This document shows, in pieces, positions 34,564 through 43,227 of a stretch of 64,000 nucleotides of DNA; the first letter of the stretch is position 1; each line of letters opens with the position of its first letter. The stretch comes from SABI01 sp963663665. GTDB lineage: Bacteria > Spirochaetota > Spirochaetia > Sphaerochaetales > Sphaerochaetaceae. A program made the translations under genes and the position numbers. A model generated the notes under the pieces. It had not been told where the DNA came from and did not search any database. It saw nothing but the letters and a program-made list of their open reading frames with translations. The DNA is taken from positions 248,001 through 312,000 of the forward strand of contig CAXXKP010000006.1 of assembly GCA_963663665.2 (NCBI GenBank), read 5' to 3'.

Positions 34564-35934
34564 TTAGATATCTCTCGGTAGGACAATATTCAAGAAAATG
34601 GCTGTAAGCCCTCCTGTTGTGATAGGTGAACCAAACATACTCTTAAAGAAAGGACTAAAGTTTTGAAGGATTTCGGGGATAAGAATTACGCCAAGACCCA
34701 TACCTAGAGAGATTGCAATAATGAGAACTCCCCTTCTGTTGAGAATACTAGTCGAAATAATTCGAATTCCACCAGCAGCGATAGTGCCTGCTAAAACAAG
34801 AACAGCCCCGCCTATAACTGGGTAGGGAATAACGCTAAATATTCCACCGACAATAGGGAAGATTCCAAAAAAAACTAAAAAGCCAGCAATAAAAATACCA
34901 ACGTATCGAGATGCTACGCCTGTCATTTGGATTACTCCATTATTCTGACTAAACGTAGTAACAGGGAATGAATTAAAACAAGATGATATAGCTGAATTCA
35001 CACCATCAGCGAGAACTCCACCGGCTATCCTATCCATGTACACTTTACCTTGAACAGGTTCACCACTAATCATACTTGTTGCAGTTAAGTCTCCCATCGT
35101 TTCTACAGTTGTGATGAGGAATAATAACATCATTGGAATAATATAAGGCCCTGCGATTTTTAAACCGAATTTAAAAGGAATTGGGACTGTTATATACGAT
35201 AAACTTCCCATTGCAGCAAAATTCACTTCTCCTAGGATAGTTGCTACAATATAACCTATTAACATCCCAAAAAAGATAGAACCCATTCGAGCCCATTTAT
35301 TTTTTATTCTGTTGAATATCACGATTGATGTAAGAACTATTCCAGCCAATAGCAAATTTCTAAATGAGCCAAACTTTTCTGGTACATTATTGTAGAGGTA
35401 GGAACCGCCCCCAATATCTCTCATTGCAACAGATACGAGATTAATTCCAATTAATAATACTATAATTCCACTCACCAATGGGGTGATAATTTTTTGAAGA
35501 AGAGGAATAAATCTACTAAACACTATTTCAACAACAGAACCGAGTAAAGCAGTTCCAGCAATTGTAGCAATCATTTCTCCTTGTGTAGCACCGTTCGCTT
35601 TTGCCCACAGTCCTATCGCAGTAACAGTTGCAAGAAATGTAAAACTTGTTCCTTGAATAGACAACAACCCTGATCCAATTGGTCCAATTTTCTTGCACTG
35701 GATAAATGTTGCAATTCCTGAAACTAATAGAGACATTGATATAAGATAACTTTTCATCTCTGGTGATAATCCAAGTGCACCAGCAACTACAATTGGTGGT
35801 GTAATGATACCTATGAATATTGCAGATGCATGTTGTAAGGCTGCAACAAAACTCTGTCCTAAAGGAGGTCGCTCATTAAGTGCAAAAAGTAATTCGCTTC
35901 TTGCCTCATCTCTTTGTTCTTTCATAGTATCCAT
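34564..35934 (-). CDS. NCS2 family nucleobase (xanthine/uracil) permease
   Basis: Proton-coupled purine or pyrimidine importer with about fourteen membrane segments. Family motifs are GSGLLSIQGTSFTFLA (helix 3 QGTSF), the helix 8-9 substrate region with ETMGDLTATSM, and FNSFPVTTFSQNNGVIQMTG followed by VASRYVG. The SQNNGVIQ-TGVASR pattern resembles xanthine/urate members (XanP/PbuX) more than UraA. ATG 35934 has AGAGGAAA upstream and is preferred to 35973. A hairpin lies in its leader. Confidence 0.9.
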   Translation of the reverse strand: MDTMKEQRDEARSELLFALNERPPLGQSFVAALQHASAIFIGIITPPIVVAGALGLSPEMKSYLISMSLLVSGIATFIQCKKIGPIGSGLLSIQGTSFTFLATVTAIGLWAKANGATQGEMIATIAGTALLGSVVEIVFSRFIPLLQKIITPLVSGIIVLLIGINLVSVAMRDIGGGSYLYNNVPEKFGSFRNLLLAGIVLTSIVIFNRIKNKWARMGSIFFGMLIGYIVATILGEVNFAAMGSLSYITVPIPFKFGLKIAGPYIIPMMLLFLITTVETMGDLTATSMISGEPVQGKVYMDRIAGGVLADGVNSAISSCFNSFPVTTFSQNNGVIQMTGVASRYVGIFIAGFLVFFGIFPIVGGIFSVIPYPVIGGAVLVLAGTIAAGGIRIISTSILNRRGVLIIAISLGMGLGVILIPEILQNFSPFFKSMFGSPITTGGLTAIFLNIVLPRDI

Positions 35935-35957
35935 TGTGTTTCCTCTTTGGGAGATTT

Positions 35958-35990
35958 TTTTTGGTTTGATCACTTCTCTATCAAACCGAA
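35958..35990 (-). promoter_or_regulatory. Leader hairpin of the NCS2 permease
   Basis: GGTTTGAT and ATCAAACC form an eight-base-pair stem, extendable to about eleven, in the transcript just upstream of the permease Shine-Dalgarno. On the minus strand it is followed by A residues, so it is not a terminator. The conserved purine-riboswitch core is not present. Confidence 0.35.
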
Positions 35991-36050
35991 TGAGTATCTA
36001 TTGAAGGTGACTGCTATTTTATCATGAAAAAAAGAAAATTGATAGTTCGT

Positions 36051-36068
36051 GTTGCATTTTGTTGCAAC
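36051..36068. promoter_or_regulatory. Small inverted repeat upstream of the NCS2 permease
   Basis: GTTGCA - six bases - TGCAAC, about 115 bases upstream of the permease start in the divergent intergenic region. A possible operator; nothing identifies the regulator. Confidence 0.3.
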
Positions 36069-36272
36069 TATGTATAAACAAATACGTTTTATTCCAAACT
36101 AATGAGTAGTTCAACATATGAATGATATGAGTAATACATAGTAATATTTGTGTATTCAACTGTAATGGTGTAAAATACAAGAAGATGAGGAAGTGGTTTT
36201 GATACTGGCCTTCTGAATCTGGCATATCAACTACCATACTCACTATATACGAGTCACAATTATGGAGGAAAT

Positions 36273-36674
36273 ATGCAATTTAACAATGTCAAGAAAAATC
36301 TCATGATGAGTATTGCAGTATTTATTATTATGATAATACTACTCATTCTATTCTCTATCGGAGAAACAACCACAGTAAAAACAATTTTCATTGTAATCAT
36401 TCTAGCTGTGTCAGTGATTACAATTGGAATTATTTGGGCAACCTATTTTACAGAAATAAAAGGAAGCACGCCGAGTCAACAGGAGGAACAGCCAGATCAA
36501 ACAGAAATAATTGTTCATACTGGCGGGCAATGTGAAATATCGGGTCGCTATCAATGTGTTGAACATGATTATAGATTCTTGAACATGAAAAAAGGAAATA
36601 GATTCCCTCCATGCAAAGGAGAAGATAAAGGTCACAGTACTGATTGGAAACTCATTAAAAAACTCTCAAAATAA
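36273..36674 (+). CDS. Two-helix membrane protein with C-terminal zinc-ribbon-like domain
   Basis: 133 residues. Two hydrophobic segments (~10-30 and ~36-57) are followed by a polar linker (STPSQQEEQPDQTE) and a small domain with YQCVEHDYRFLNMKKGNRFPPCKGE then HSTDW. The two Cys plus His pattern (C..H...KGxRFPPC....H.T.W) resembles small YjzC-like/zinc-ribbon domains. Metal binding is inference. Shine-Dalgarno GGAGGA is close upstream. Monocistronic with its own terminator. Confidence 0.75.
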   Translation: MQFNNVKKNLMMSIAVFIIMIILLILFSIGETTTVKTIFIVIILAVSVITIGIIWATYFTEIKGSTPSQQEEQPDQTEIIVHTGGQCEISGRYQCVEHDYRFLNMKKGNRFPPCKGEDKGHSTDWKLIKKLSK

Positions 36675-36696
36675 TAACTTTCCTTTTCTAAGGTGC

Positions 36697-36727
36697 AAAA
36701 CTACCCTATTTTATGAGGGTAGTTTTT
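36697..36727 (+). terminator. Rho-independent terminator
   Basis: Eleven-base-pair stem AAAACTACCCT / AGGGTAGTTTT with an eight-base loop and trailing T residues, 20 bases after the zinc-ribbon gene. Confidence 0.88.
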
Positions 36728-36937
36728 AATTGAATAATGAAAAATTGCATAACAAAATTTCAATAGAGAACCTACACAAAGAATCTAAGTTCCGGAACTT
36801 TGGTATATGGTAATTATCCCAAAATATCGTGTTAAAATTTATCGCAATCCTAATTCATCCAAAACAAGAGCTTTCTCATAGATACTTGGTGCTATTTAAT
36901 AAAATAAATAAATTGCTATTGAATAGGTTAGGAAGAA

Positions 36938-37105
36938 CTATGGAACACTCCTAACGTCCATCCTTTCAATCCACCCGTCAAACGGTTCCTTACCGGGCGG
37001 ATTCGTAATTACTTCCATCATTCTATGTAATTTACCGTAATGACCACTGAAGAAAGAGTCATCATGCTTTCTCAGCACTTCCGTGTTCAACCTCTGATAT
37101 TCCGG
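36938..37105 (-). pseudogene. Orphan reading-frame fragment at the intron 3' side
   Basis: On the minus strand 55 codons are open up to a TAG, reading PEYQRLNTEVLRKHDDSFF and then KLHRMMEVITNPPGKEPFDG. It is in a different frame from the reverse-transcriptase remnant just upstream, has no start codon and no recognised family. It may be the tail of a gene that the intron or a deletion cut. Confidence 0.35.
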
Positions 37106-37894
37106 AAAATGCCTAGGTTCCTTGTCTTGCCGTTATCATTGGATATTTCGAGCCGCCTCACTTGTTTTAGTTTACACCTTCCCTCAGTCAGACTCTGACG
37201 TAGTAAGCCGTAATTATTCAGAATATACTAATTCAGATTTTTAGATTTCATCCCGACTAATCCCTCTGTACCTTTCTTATCTACCAATGTTATTTGGATA
37301 TTCTGGAATCTGACAATGTGTTCCATTTTCTTTGTGAAAAGACTTTCTTCTTAGATAATGATCGTTGGCTGATTTCTTTCCCATGTATACCTTCACTTTT
37401 CTGGCTATCCTCAAAGAACAATCCTTTTTGAGTTAAAGTGAGATGTCTTTTATTCTCTTTTCAGGTACTAAAATTTTTTTTATCATCCTATCCTGTTCAA
37501 GCCTTCCCGTCTTCCCATTATCCAGACTGATAATACATAATTTTTGCTAACTTCTCCCTATGCTCCACTCTAACAAAAGCTTGTTCTCATTATATCGGCG
37601 ATATTGTAGCCTAGAGGACCATAGGGAGACCTCCCCCGTTAAAAATAATAACTTTCTCTCCATGTAACCGCCACATTTACTTTATTAATTGCAATCTAGG
37701 CTTCGTCACTTTTGGCAAACTCCCCCATTAATTTAGCCTTGTATGTGATTTCTGTTCGTCGGTTCGGAGATTTTCCTCAGACTACTTTCAAACCCAACCT
37801 CACGTTTACGCTTTTGTCTTTAGCTAACAGATACTTTTGATTGATACCTGTAACAAACTTTCATCGCCTAGTTATTACCCATGCAAGGCAAACA
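37106..37894 (-). mobile_element. Decayed group II intron (RNA domain remnant plus reverse-transcriptase fragment)
   Basis: Minus-strand sequence from about 37890 to 37550 contains blocks that I recognise from bacterial group II introns: CTCCGAACCGACGAACAGAA, ATCACATACAAGGCTA and GGGGGAGGTCTCCCTATGG. They are followed by a broken intron-encoded protein. The 5' GUGYG end and the 3' domains V/VI (AGC...GUU catalytic stem) are not visible, so both ends are lost. It lies directly behind the terminator of the nucleotidase gene in the same orientation. Confidence 0.75.
37108..37284 (-). pseudogene. Group II intron reverse transcriptase (LtrA-type), N-terminal fragment
   Basis: One frame gives VDKKGTEGLVGMKSKNLN, a stop, then YILNNYGLLRQSLTEGRC and QVRRLEISNDNGKTRNLGI. 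This matches the RT-0/RT-1 region of group II intron proteins (G-x-DGM ... L..G.Y.P..VRRV.IPK.NG..R.LGI). The frame breaks soon after LGI, and the catalytic YADD region and maturase domain are absent. Non-functional. Confidence 0.78.
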
Positions 37895-37924
37895 AAAAAA
37901 GACCACCTGTTTCCAGATGGTCTT
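37892..37924 (-). terminator. Rho-independent terminator of the nucleotidase gene
   Basis: Read on the minus strand: AAGACCATCTG, loop GAAA, CAGGTGGTCTT, then TTTTTTT-type run. Eleven base pairs with one T-G pair. Confidence 0.9.
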
Positions 37925-37944
37925 ATATCAAAAGTCAGAAATTA

Positions 37945-40900
37945 TTATTTCTTATTGTGCTTTACCATGTAATCGGTCAAGACCTCATCTAAGCCTCTTC
38001 CGTACATTGTGACCTTACGATCAAGCATTGTGTATCCATCACCGCCAGCGGCCATGAAGTCGTTAGTTGCTAATGTATAAGTTGCAGTCTTATCTACAGA
38101 CTTACCATTAATAAGTATTCTCTTAATTCTGTTACCAGGATCTGAGAATCTACTATAAACTATCCTCATATTGCTAGTTTGTGGGAAGCCACCATTACTT
38201 TCAGGAAGTTTTGAATATCCCCATTCAAGGGCATCATATATATCCTGACCAGTTACTTCTACAACAACAACTACGTTATTGAATGGAAGAACTGTGATAA
38301 TATCGCCTCTAGACACATTACCAGCCTTAATTGAAGCACGAATTCCACCACCATTTGTGAGGGCAACATCAGCACCAGTTGCTTCTACCATAGCATCAGC
38401 AATCATATTACCAAGGTTTGTAGGTCTTGTTCTAACATCAGCTCTCTCACCTTCGAGAAGAACTGGAGTATAAGCTACAACTTCTTTTGTAATACTTTCT
38501 ACCTTTGCTTTTTGTGAAGCGACATATGCAGTTACTTCTGCATCTGGAGCAATTTTCGTAATTCCAACAGCTTTAGCTAGATCACTTGTTGAAGGATCTG
38601 CAACTTGATCAGCTGAAATTAAGTAAGCATTTTCATCGACTGCTTTACCGTTTCGTACTTGAATTTCTACTAAACCAACATATTCCATGTACTCACCAGC
38701 TTGAACAATAAGAGTGTCACCAACTCTCAATCCATTTTCAAGGACTGTGTGGCTATGACCATCAATAAAGAGGTCAATTCCCTTAATGTTTTCAGCAATC
38801 ATTTTACTTGTTACGTTATAGGAACCATCAGCATCAAGGCCAATATGTCCAAGAACGATAACGTAGTCAGCTTTACTTTTTACTTCATCGATAAGTGCTT
38901 GAGCACCGTACACAACCTCGTCGCTCATGAATGAGAGACCTTCTACATTCTTTGGATGAGTCTTAGTTTCTGTATCAGGAGTTGTAAGTCCTACTACACC
39001 AACTGTGAATCCATCAAAGTAGTATAATTGATAAGGTTGGAATACCATATTCTTATTTGCATCAAGAACGTTTGCTGATAATACTTTAATATCAGTATAT
39101 TCATTTGCAAATTTAGCAGCTTCAATAAGCCTCTCTTTTCCATAGTTGAAATCATGGTTTCCTGGGGCAACAGCATCGTACTTAAGTAGGTCGAGAAGGA
39201 CTCCAGCAGTTTCGCCTTCGAAAAGGTTAGTGAGGAGAGTTCCGTGGGTTACATCACCAGCATCAAGTACTAGGTTTTTATCAGTAACACTTCGTCCCAT
39301 TTTAAGTAGAGTTGCTAAGTTAGCATAACCTACTCCAGGATTAGCTTCGATTCTGCCATGAACATCATTTGTATGAACTACATAGAGGTTGAAGTTTTTC
39401 TCTCCATCATTAGATTTCACGATAACGTCTTTTGGCACATCAGGCATTTTTGCTTCAACAACGACAGGAGCTTTTACTTCTTCTACTACTGCAACAACAG
39501 GAGCAGGTTCAGTTTTAGCTGGAAGTTCAACTTTTACAAGTTCAAGACTCTTTGCATAAGAATTCTTCACAGAACTAATATATCCTGCAACTTCTTTATC
39601 TGCTGGTATTGTTGTGATTCCTACTGCTTTCGCTAATGGAGAAGCTTTTGGATTCTGTACATCTTTTGCGGTAATTCGAATTGGTGTAACTGTTGTAGCT
39701 TTGTCATTTTTTACATGCACTTCTACAAGGCCTACACTACTCATCATTTCACCAGCACTTACTATTACTGTTGATCCAACTTTCTTGCCACCAGCTGGAG
39801 CCATCGCTCCTTTTCCGTCAACAATTAAGTCTATTCCTTTCACATTCTCTGCTATTACTTCGCTAGTAATTCCGTTTACATTTCCGATACTACCAAGTAC
39901 TACTACAAAGTCTGCTACTTTTCTAAGTTCGTTCACTGCATATTGTGCATTTGCCACTATTGCAGGATCTAAGAATGATAAACCTTCTGTATCTGCTGGG
40001 GGGGCAGTTACTCCAACTACTCCTACTACAAAGTCATTGTAATAGTATAATTGATAAGGTTGGAATACCCATTCACCTTTAGCATTCAATACATTCGCTG
40101 ATAATACTTTTATATCTGTGTTTTCAGCTGCAAATTGTGCTACAGACTTAAGGTAGGCTGCGCCATATGCAAAATCAGCTGGACCTGGTGCTACTGCATC
40201 GTATCCTAATAGGGCAAGAAGGGTTCCGGCTGGTTCGCCATAATACTTCTCTACCATAGCTGTTCCGCTAGCTACGTTTCCAGCATCTAAGAGTAAAGTT
40301 TTATCTGTTAATGATCGACCAAACTTAACTCCGGTTGCAAGTTTCGCATATCCTATCCCCTGGCCTTCTTCAAGCGCTCCCATTACATCATTAGTATGAG
40401 CAATATATAAATCGAATTCTTCAAATCGATCATTACTCTTCACTACCATATCTGGTGTAGGAGGATTTCTCTTAGGCATCTCAGGCATTTTTGCTTCAAC
40501 AACGACAGGAGCTTTTACTTCTTCTACTACTGCAACAACAGGAGCAGGTTCAGTTTTAGCTGGAAGTTCAACTTTTACAAGTTCAAGACTCTTTGCATAA
40601 GAATTCTTCACAGAACTAATATATCCTGCAACTTCTTTATCTGCTGGTATTGTTGTGATTCCTACTGCTTTCGCTAATGGAGAAGCTTTTGGATTCTGTA
40701 CATCTTTTGCGGTAATTCGAATTGGTGTAACTGTTGTAGCTTTGTCATTCTTTACATGCACTTCTACAAGGCCTACACTACTCATCATTTCACCAGCACT
40801 TACTATTACTGTTGATCCAACTTTCTTGCCACCAGCTGGAGCCATTGCTCCTTTTCCGTCAACAATTAAGTCTATTCCTTTCACATTCTCTGCTATTACT

Positions 40901-41751
40901 TCGCTAGTAATTCCGTTTACATTTCCGATACTACCAAGTACTACTACAAAGTCTGCTACTTTTCTAAGTTCGTTCACTGCATATTGTGCATTTGCCACTA
41001 TTGCAGGATCTAAGAATGATAAACCTTCTGTATCTGCTGGGGGGGCAGTTACTCCAACTACTCCTACTACAAAGTCATTGTAATAGTATAATTGATAAGG
41101 TTGGAATACCCATTCACCTTTAGCATTCAATACATTCGCTGATAATACTTTTATATCTGTGTTTTCAGCTGCAAATTGTGCTACAGACTTAAGGTAGGCT
41201 GCGCCATATGCAAAATCAGCTGGACCTGGTGCTACTGCATCGTATCCTAATAGGGCAAGAAGGGTTCCGGCTGGTTCGCCATAATACTTCTCTACCATAG
41301 CTGTTCCGCTAGCTACGTTTCCAGCATCTAAGAGTAAAGTTTTATCTGTTAATGATCGACCAAACTTAACTCCGGTTGCAAGTTTCGCATATCCTATCCC
41401 CTGGCCTTCTTCAAGCGCTCCCATTACATCATTAGTATGAGCAATATATAAATCGAATTCTTCAAATCGATCATTACTCTTCACTACCATATCTGGTGTA
41501 GGGGGATTTCTCTTAGGCATCTCAGGAACTTTTACTTCTGCAACGACTGCAGGAGCTTTTACTTCTTCTACAACAACTGCTACCTCTTCCTTTACTACTT
41601 CTTGTTCAACTTTCTCAGCAGGTTGTGGAGTAACGACCACCTCAGGTGGTGCAATCTCTGTAACCTTTTGGGTGGTTTGACAACCTATGAACGCGAAGGC
41701 AAGCATGGTAACCAGCAGTGCCGTGATAAGGCTTTTTGAAAGACGTTTCAC
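37945..41751 (-). CDS. Lipoprotein with two pseudoenzyme metallophosphatase modules and one complete 5'-nucleotidase
   Basis: The GTG at 41751 has AGGAGG six bases upstream and gives MKRLSKSLITALLVTMLAFAF then the lipobox FIGC; an ATG at 41772 is less likely. After a Pro/Val/Glu-rich linker come two ~347-residue modules (from about residues 96 and 443), almost identical, then a third (~785-1268) that is a full UshA-type 5'-nucleotidase. Module 3 keeps HTNDVHG, DAGD, GNHD, GHIG, DGHSH and the C-terminal domain (TNGGGIRASI, NDFMAAGGDGY). In modules 1 and 2 these read HTNDVMG, DAGN, GPAD, GSIG and DGKG: every metal-ligand motif is altered and the C-terminal domain is missing. So one catalytic unit and two dead copies are displayed on an envelope lipoprotein. 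Confidence 0.93.
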   Translation of the reverse strand: MKRLSKSLITALLVTMLAFAFIGCQTTQKVTEIAPPEVVVTPQPAEKVEQEVVKEEVAVVVEEVKAPAVVAEVKVPEMPKRNPPTPDMVVKSNDRFEEFDLYIAHTNDVMGALEEGQGIGYAKLATGVKFGRSLTDKTLLLDAGNVASGTAMVEKYYGEPAGTLLALLGYDAVAPGPADFAYGAAYLKSVAQFAAENTDIKVLSANVLNAKGEWVFQPYQLYYYNDFVVGVVGVTAPPADTEGLSFLDPAIVANAQYAVNELRKVADFVVVLGSIGNVNGITSEVIAENVKGIDLIVDGKGAMAPAGGKKVGSTVIVSAGEMMSSVGLVEVHVKNDKATTVTPIRITAKDVQNPKASPLAKAVGITTIPADKEVAGYISSVKNSYAKSLELVKVELPAKTEPAPVVAVVEEVKAPVVVEAKMPEMPKRNPPTPDMVVKSNDRFEEFDLYIAHTNDVMGALEEGQGIGYAKLATGVKFGRSLTDKTLLLDAGNVASGTAMVEKYYGEPAGTLLALLGYDAVAPGPADFAYGAAYLKSVAQFAAENTDIKVLSANVLNAKGEWVFQPYQLYYYNDFVVGVVGVTAPPADTEGLSFLDPAIVANAQYAVNELRKVADFVVVLGSIGNVNGITSEVIAENVKGIDLIVDGKGAMAPAGGKKVGSTVIVSAGEMMSSVGLVEVHVKNDKATTVTPIRITAKDVQNPKASPLAKAVGITTIPADKEVAGYISSVKNSYAKSLELVKVELPAKTEPAPVVAVVEEVKAPVVVEAKMPDVPKDVIVKSNDGEKNFNLYVVHTNDVHGRIEANPGVGYANLATLLKMGRSVTDKNLVLDAGDVTHGTLLTNLFEGETAGVLLDLLKYDAVAPGNHDFNYGKERLIEAAKFANEYTDIKVLSANVLDANKNMVFQPYQLYYFDGFTVGVVGLTTPDTETKTHPKNVEGLSFMSDEVVYGAQALIDEVKSKADYVIVLGHIGLDADGSYNVTSKMIAENIKGIDLFIDGHSHTVLENGLRVGDTLIVQAGEYMEYVGLVEIQVRNGKAVDENAYLISADQVADPSTSDLAKAVGITKIAPDAEVTAYVASQKAKVESITKEVVAYTPVLLEGERADVRTRPTNLGNMIADAMVEATGADVALTNGGGIRASIKAGNVSRGDIITVLPFNNVVVVVEVTGQDIYDALEWGYSKLPESNGGFPQTSNMRIVYSRFSDPGNRIKRILINGKSVDKTATYTLATNDFMAAGGDGYTMLDRKVTMYGRGLDEVLTDYMVKHNKK
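39444..41525 (-). repeat. Two tandem 1041-bp near-identical repeats inside the nucleotidase gene
   Basis: About 39444-40484 and 40485-41525 match over their whole length with only a few base differences seen by eye (for example CATTTTTTAC/CATTCTTTAC, GCCATCGCT/GCCATTGCT, TAGGAGG/TAGGGGG). The period is 347 codons, covering one pseudo-module plus its linker. The near identity indicates a recent duplication or gene conversion. Confidence 0.96.
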
Positions 41752-41886
41752 GTGTTTCCTCCTCATGGACATTCTTTTGAGTCATTATTCAATACAACTA
41801 TAACATACAGACAAAGTATTGGATACATCAAATTGTATTATTGTCTCTATAAAAAAACAATAAAAATCTTATTAATTATAAGGCAA

Positions 41887-43131
41887 TTATATCACAAAAA
41901 GCAAGAATCCTTTTAGATAATGAGATTCGGGAAAACTTAAGCGAATAGGATGATCCGGACTTTGCGATAAAAATGAGTGAATGTGTATTTCTCTCTTGGC
42001 GTCTTTTGCAGCCCAAGCAATTACTCTCTGGAGATCTTCACTTGATACTCCTGCAGAACAAGAAAAAGTAGCGATAATACCACCCTTTTTGATTTTTGAA
42101 ATTGCTAATCGATTTAGATCTTTATAGGCTTTGAGCGCATTAGGGACTTGTCCTTTGGTAGATGCAAGTTTAGGTGGATCTAATATCATCACATCAAACT
42201 CATCGTCTTTTATCTTTCTTAAATACTCAAATACATTATCCTTAATAATGGAAACCCTATTTTCTGAGTCGGCAGGGATAAGCCCTTTATATACATTTAA
42301 TGAAAGATTCTTCTTCAGAAAGTAGAGTGCATTTTCAGATGAATCAACAGACACAACAGATTTAGCACCTCCTCCAAGAGCATGTATGGTAAATCCCCCA
42401 GTATAACAAAAGGCATCAAGAACTTTCTTACCAAATGTGTAGGAGCTTACAAGTGCTCTATTCACTCTCTGATCACAGTAGAAACCACTTTTTTGCCCTG
42501 AAGTATCAAGTAGATACATATAAGAATTCTCTAGGAAGGTCGTAACCGGAAAACTTTTTAAGCCATTTGTGACTTTTTTTCCTTCCTTATATATATGAGA
42601 TAACTCAGAAGTATGCTCTATATGAATGAATGAAGGATCGAATGATACATAGATAAGAGATGGGGATAGAATTTTTTCTAAGGCTGAAACTATGACTAAT
42701 TCAAATTGTACCGCTACTCGAGCTGAAAGGATAACTACAACCACATCCTTGTAAAGATCCACAGCGACTCCTGGCAGGAAATCTGATTCACCATGGATTA
42801 GTCTATAGGCATTGGTTACATCTCGATTGTTCTCAATCATTTCCTTTCGTCGAAGTACTGCACTGGAGATCTGTCTATCCCACCAAAGATCATTTGGAAT
42901 ATCTGACTCATCCCAACTTAGAAGGCGAATCATAATATGAGAATTTATATCGCACCAACCATATGCTATAAATTTCCCACTTGAATCAAGAACCCTGGTA
43001 AGGTGTCCCTCTTTTTCGATTTCTTGCTTCTTAGGAGATGAAATAGCCCCACTGAATACCCATGGGTGGTGATTAACCGGTTGTTTCTCTTTTCCTGGTT
43101 TTAGCGTTATTGTAGCAATTTCTTGATTCAT
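41887..43131 (-). CDS. rlmI: RlmI-like 23S rRNA (cytosine-C5) methyltransferase
   Basis: 414 residues: an N-terminal PUA domain (~1-75, KEKQPVNHHPWVFSGAI), a small central domain, and a Rossmann methyltransferase (~210-400). The last shows VLDAFCYTGGFTIHALGGGAKSV split over motif I, SVDSSENALYFLKKN, MILDPPKLAST and ATFSCSAGVS with the catalytic-type Cys. E. coli RlmI makes m5C1962 in 23S rRNA. Length and domain order agree. The start overlaps no neighbour; a terminator of the next gene lies 40 bases upstream. Paralogous in fold to the RlmK-like protein at 22 kb. Confidence 0.9.
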   Translation of the reverse strand: MNQEIATITLKPGKEKQPVNHHPWVFSGAISSPKKQEIEKEGHLTRVLDSSGKFIAYGWCDINSHIMIRLLSWDESDIPNDLWWDRQISSAVLRRKEMIENNRDVTNAYRLIHGESDFLPGVAVDLYKDVVVVILSARVAVQFELVIVSALEKILSPSLIYVSFDPSFIHIEHTSELSHIYKEGKKVTNGLKSFPVTTFLENSYMYLLDTSGQKSGFYCDQRVNRALVSSYTFGKKVLDAFCYTGGFTIHALGGGAKSVVSVDSSENALYFLKKNLSLNVYKGLIPADSENRVSIIKDNVFEYLRKIKDDEFDVMILDPPKLASTKGQVPNALKAYKDLNRLAISKIKKGGIIATFSCSAGVSSEDLQRVIAWAAKDAKREIHIHSFLSQSPDHPIRLSFPESHYLKGFLLFVI

Positions 43132-43172
43132 TGGTGCCCCTTAAGGCTCTAATCTTTTGATGGATTAGAATA

Positions 43173-43204
43173 GAAAACCTGTGCTTTGTAGGGCACAGGT
43201 TTTC
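43173..43204 (-). terminator. Terminator of the 56-residue protein gene
   Basis: Twelve-base-pair inverted repeat GAAAACCTGTGC / GCACAGGTTTTC with an eight-base loop and T-rich sequence beyond it on the minus strand. Confidence 0.85.
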
Positions 43205-43227
43205 TAATGAAGATAAGAGAAATTCTC

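Noticed and set aside
35934..36272. Purine riboswitch upstream of the NCS2 permease
   Set aside because: I looked for the conserved core on the minus strand and did not find it; only a simple hairpin is present.
39614..41083. Two identical 142-codon plus-strand open frames
   Set aside because: They are antisense shadows of the duplicated nucleotidase modules; their identity follows from the DNA repeat.
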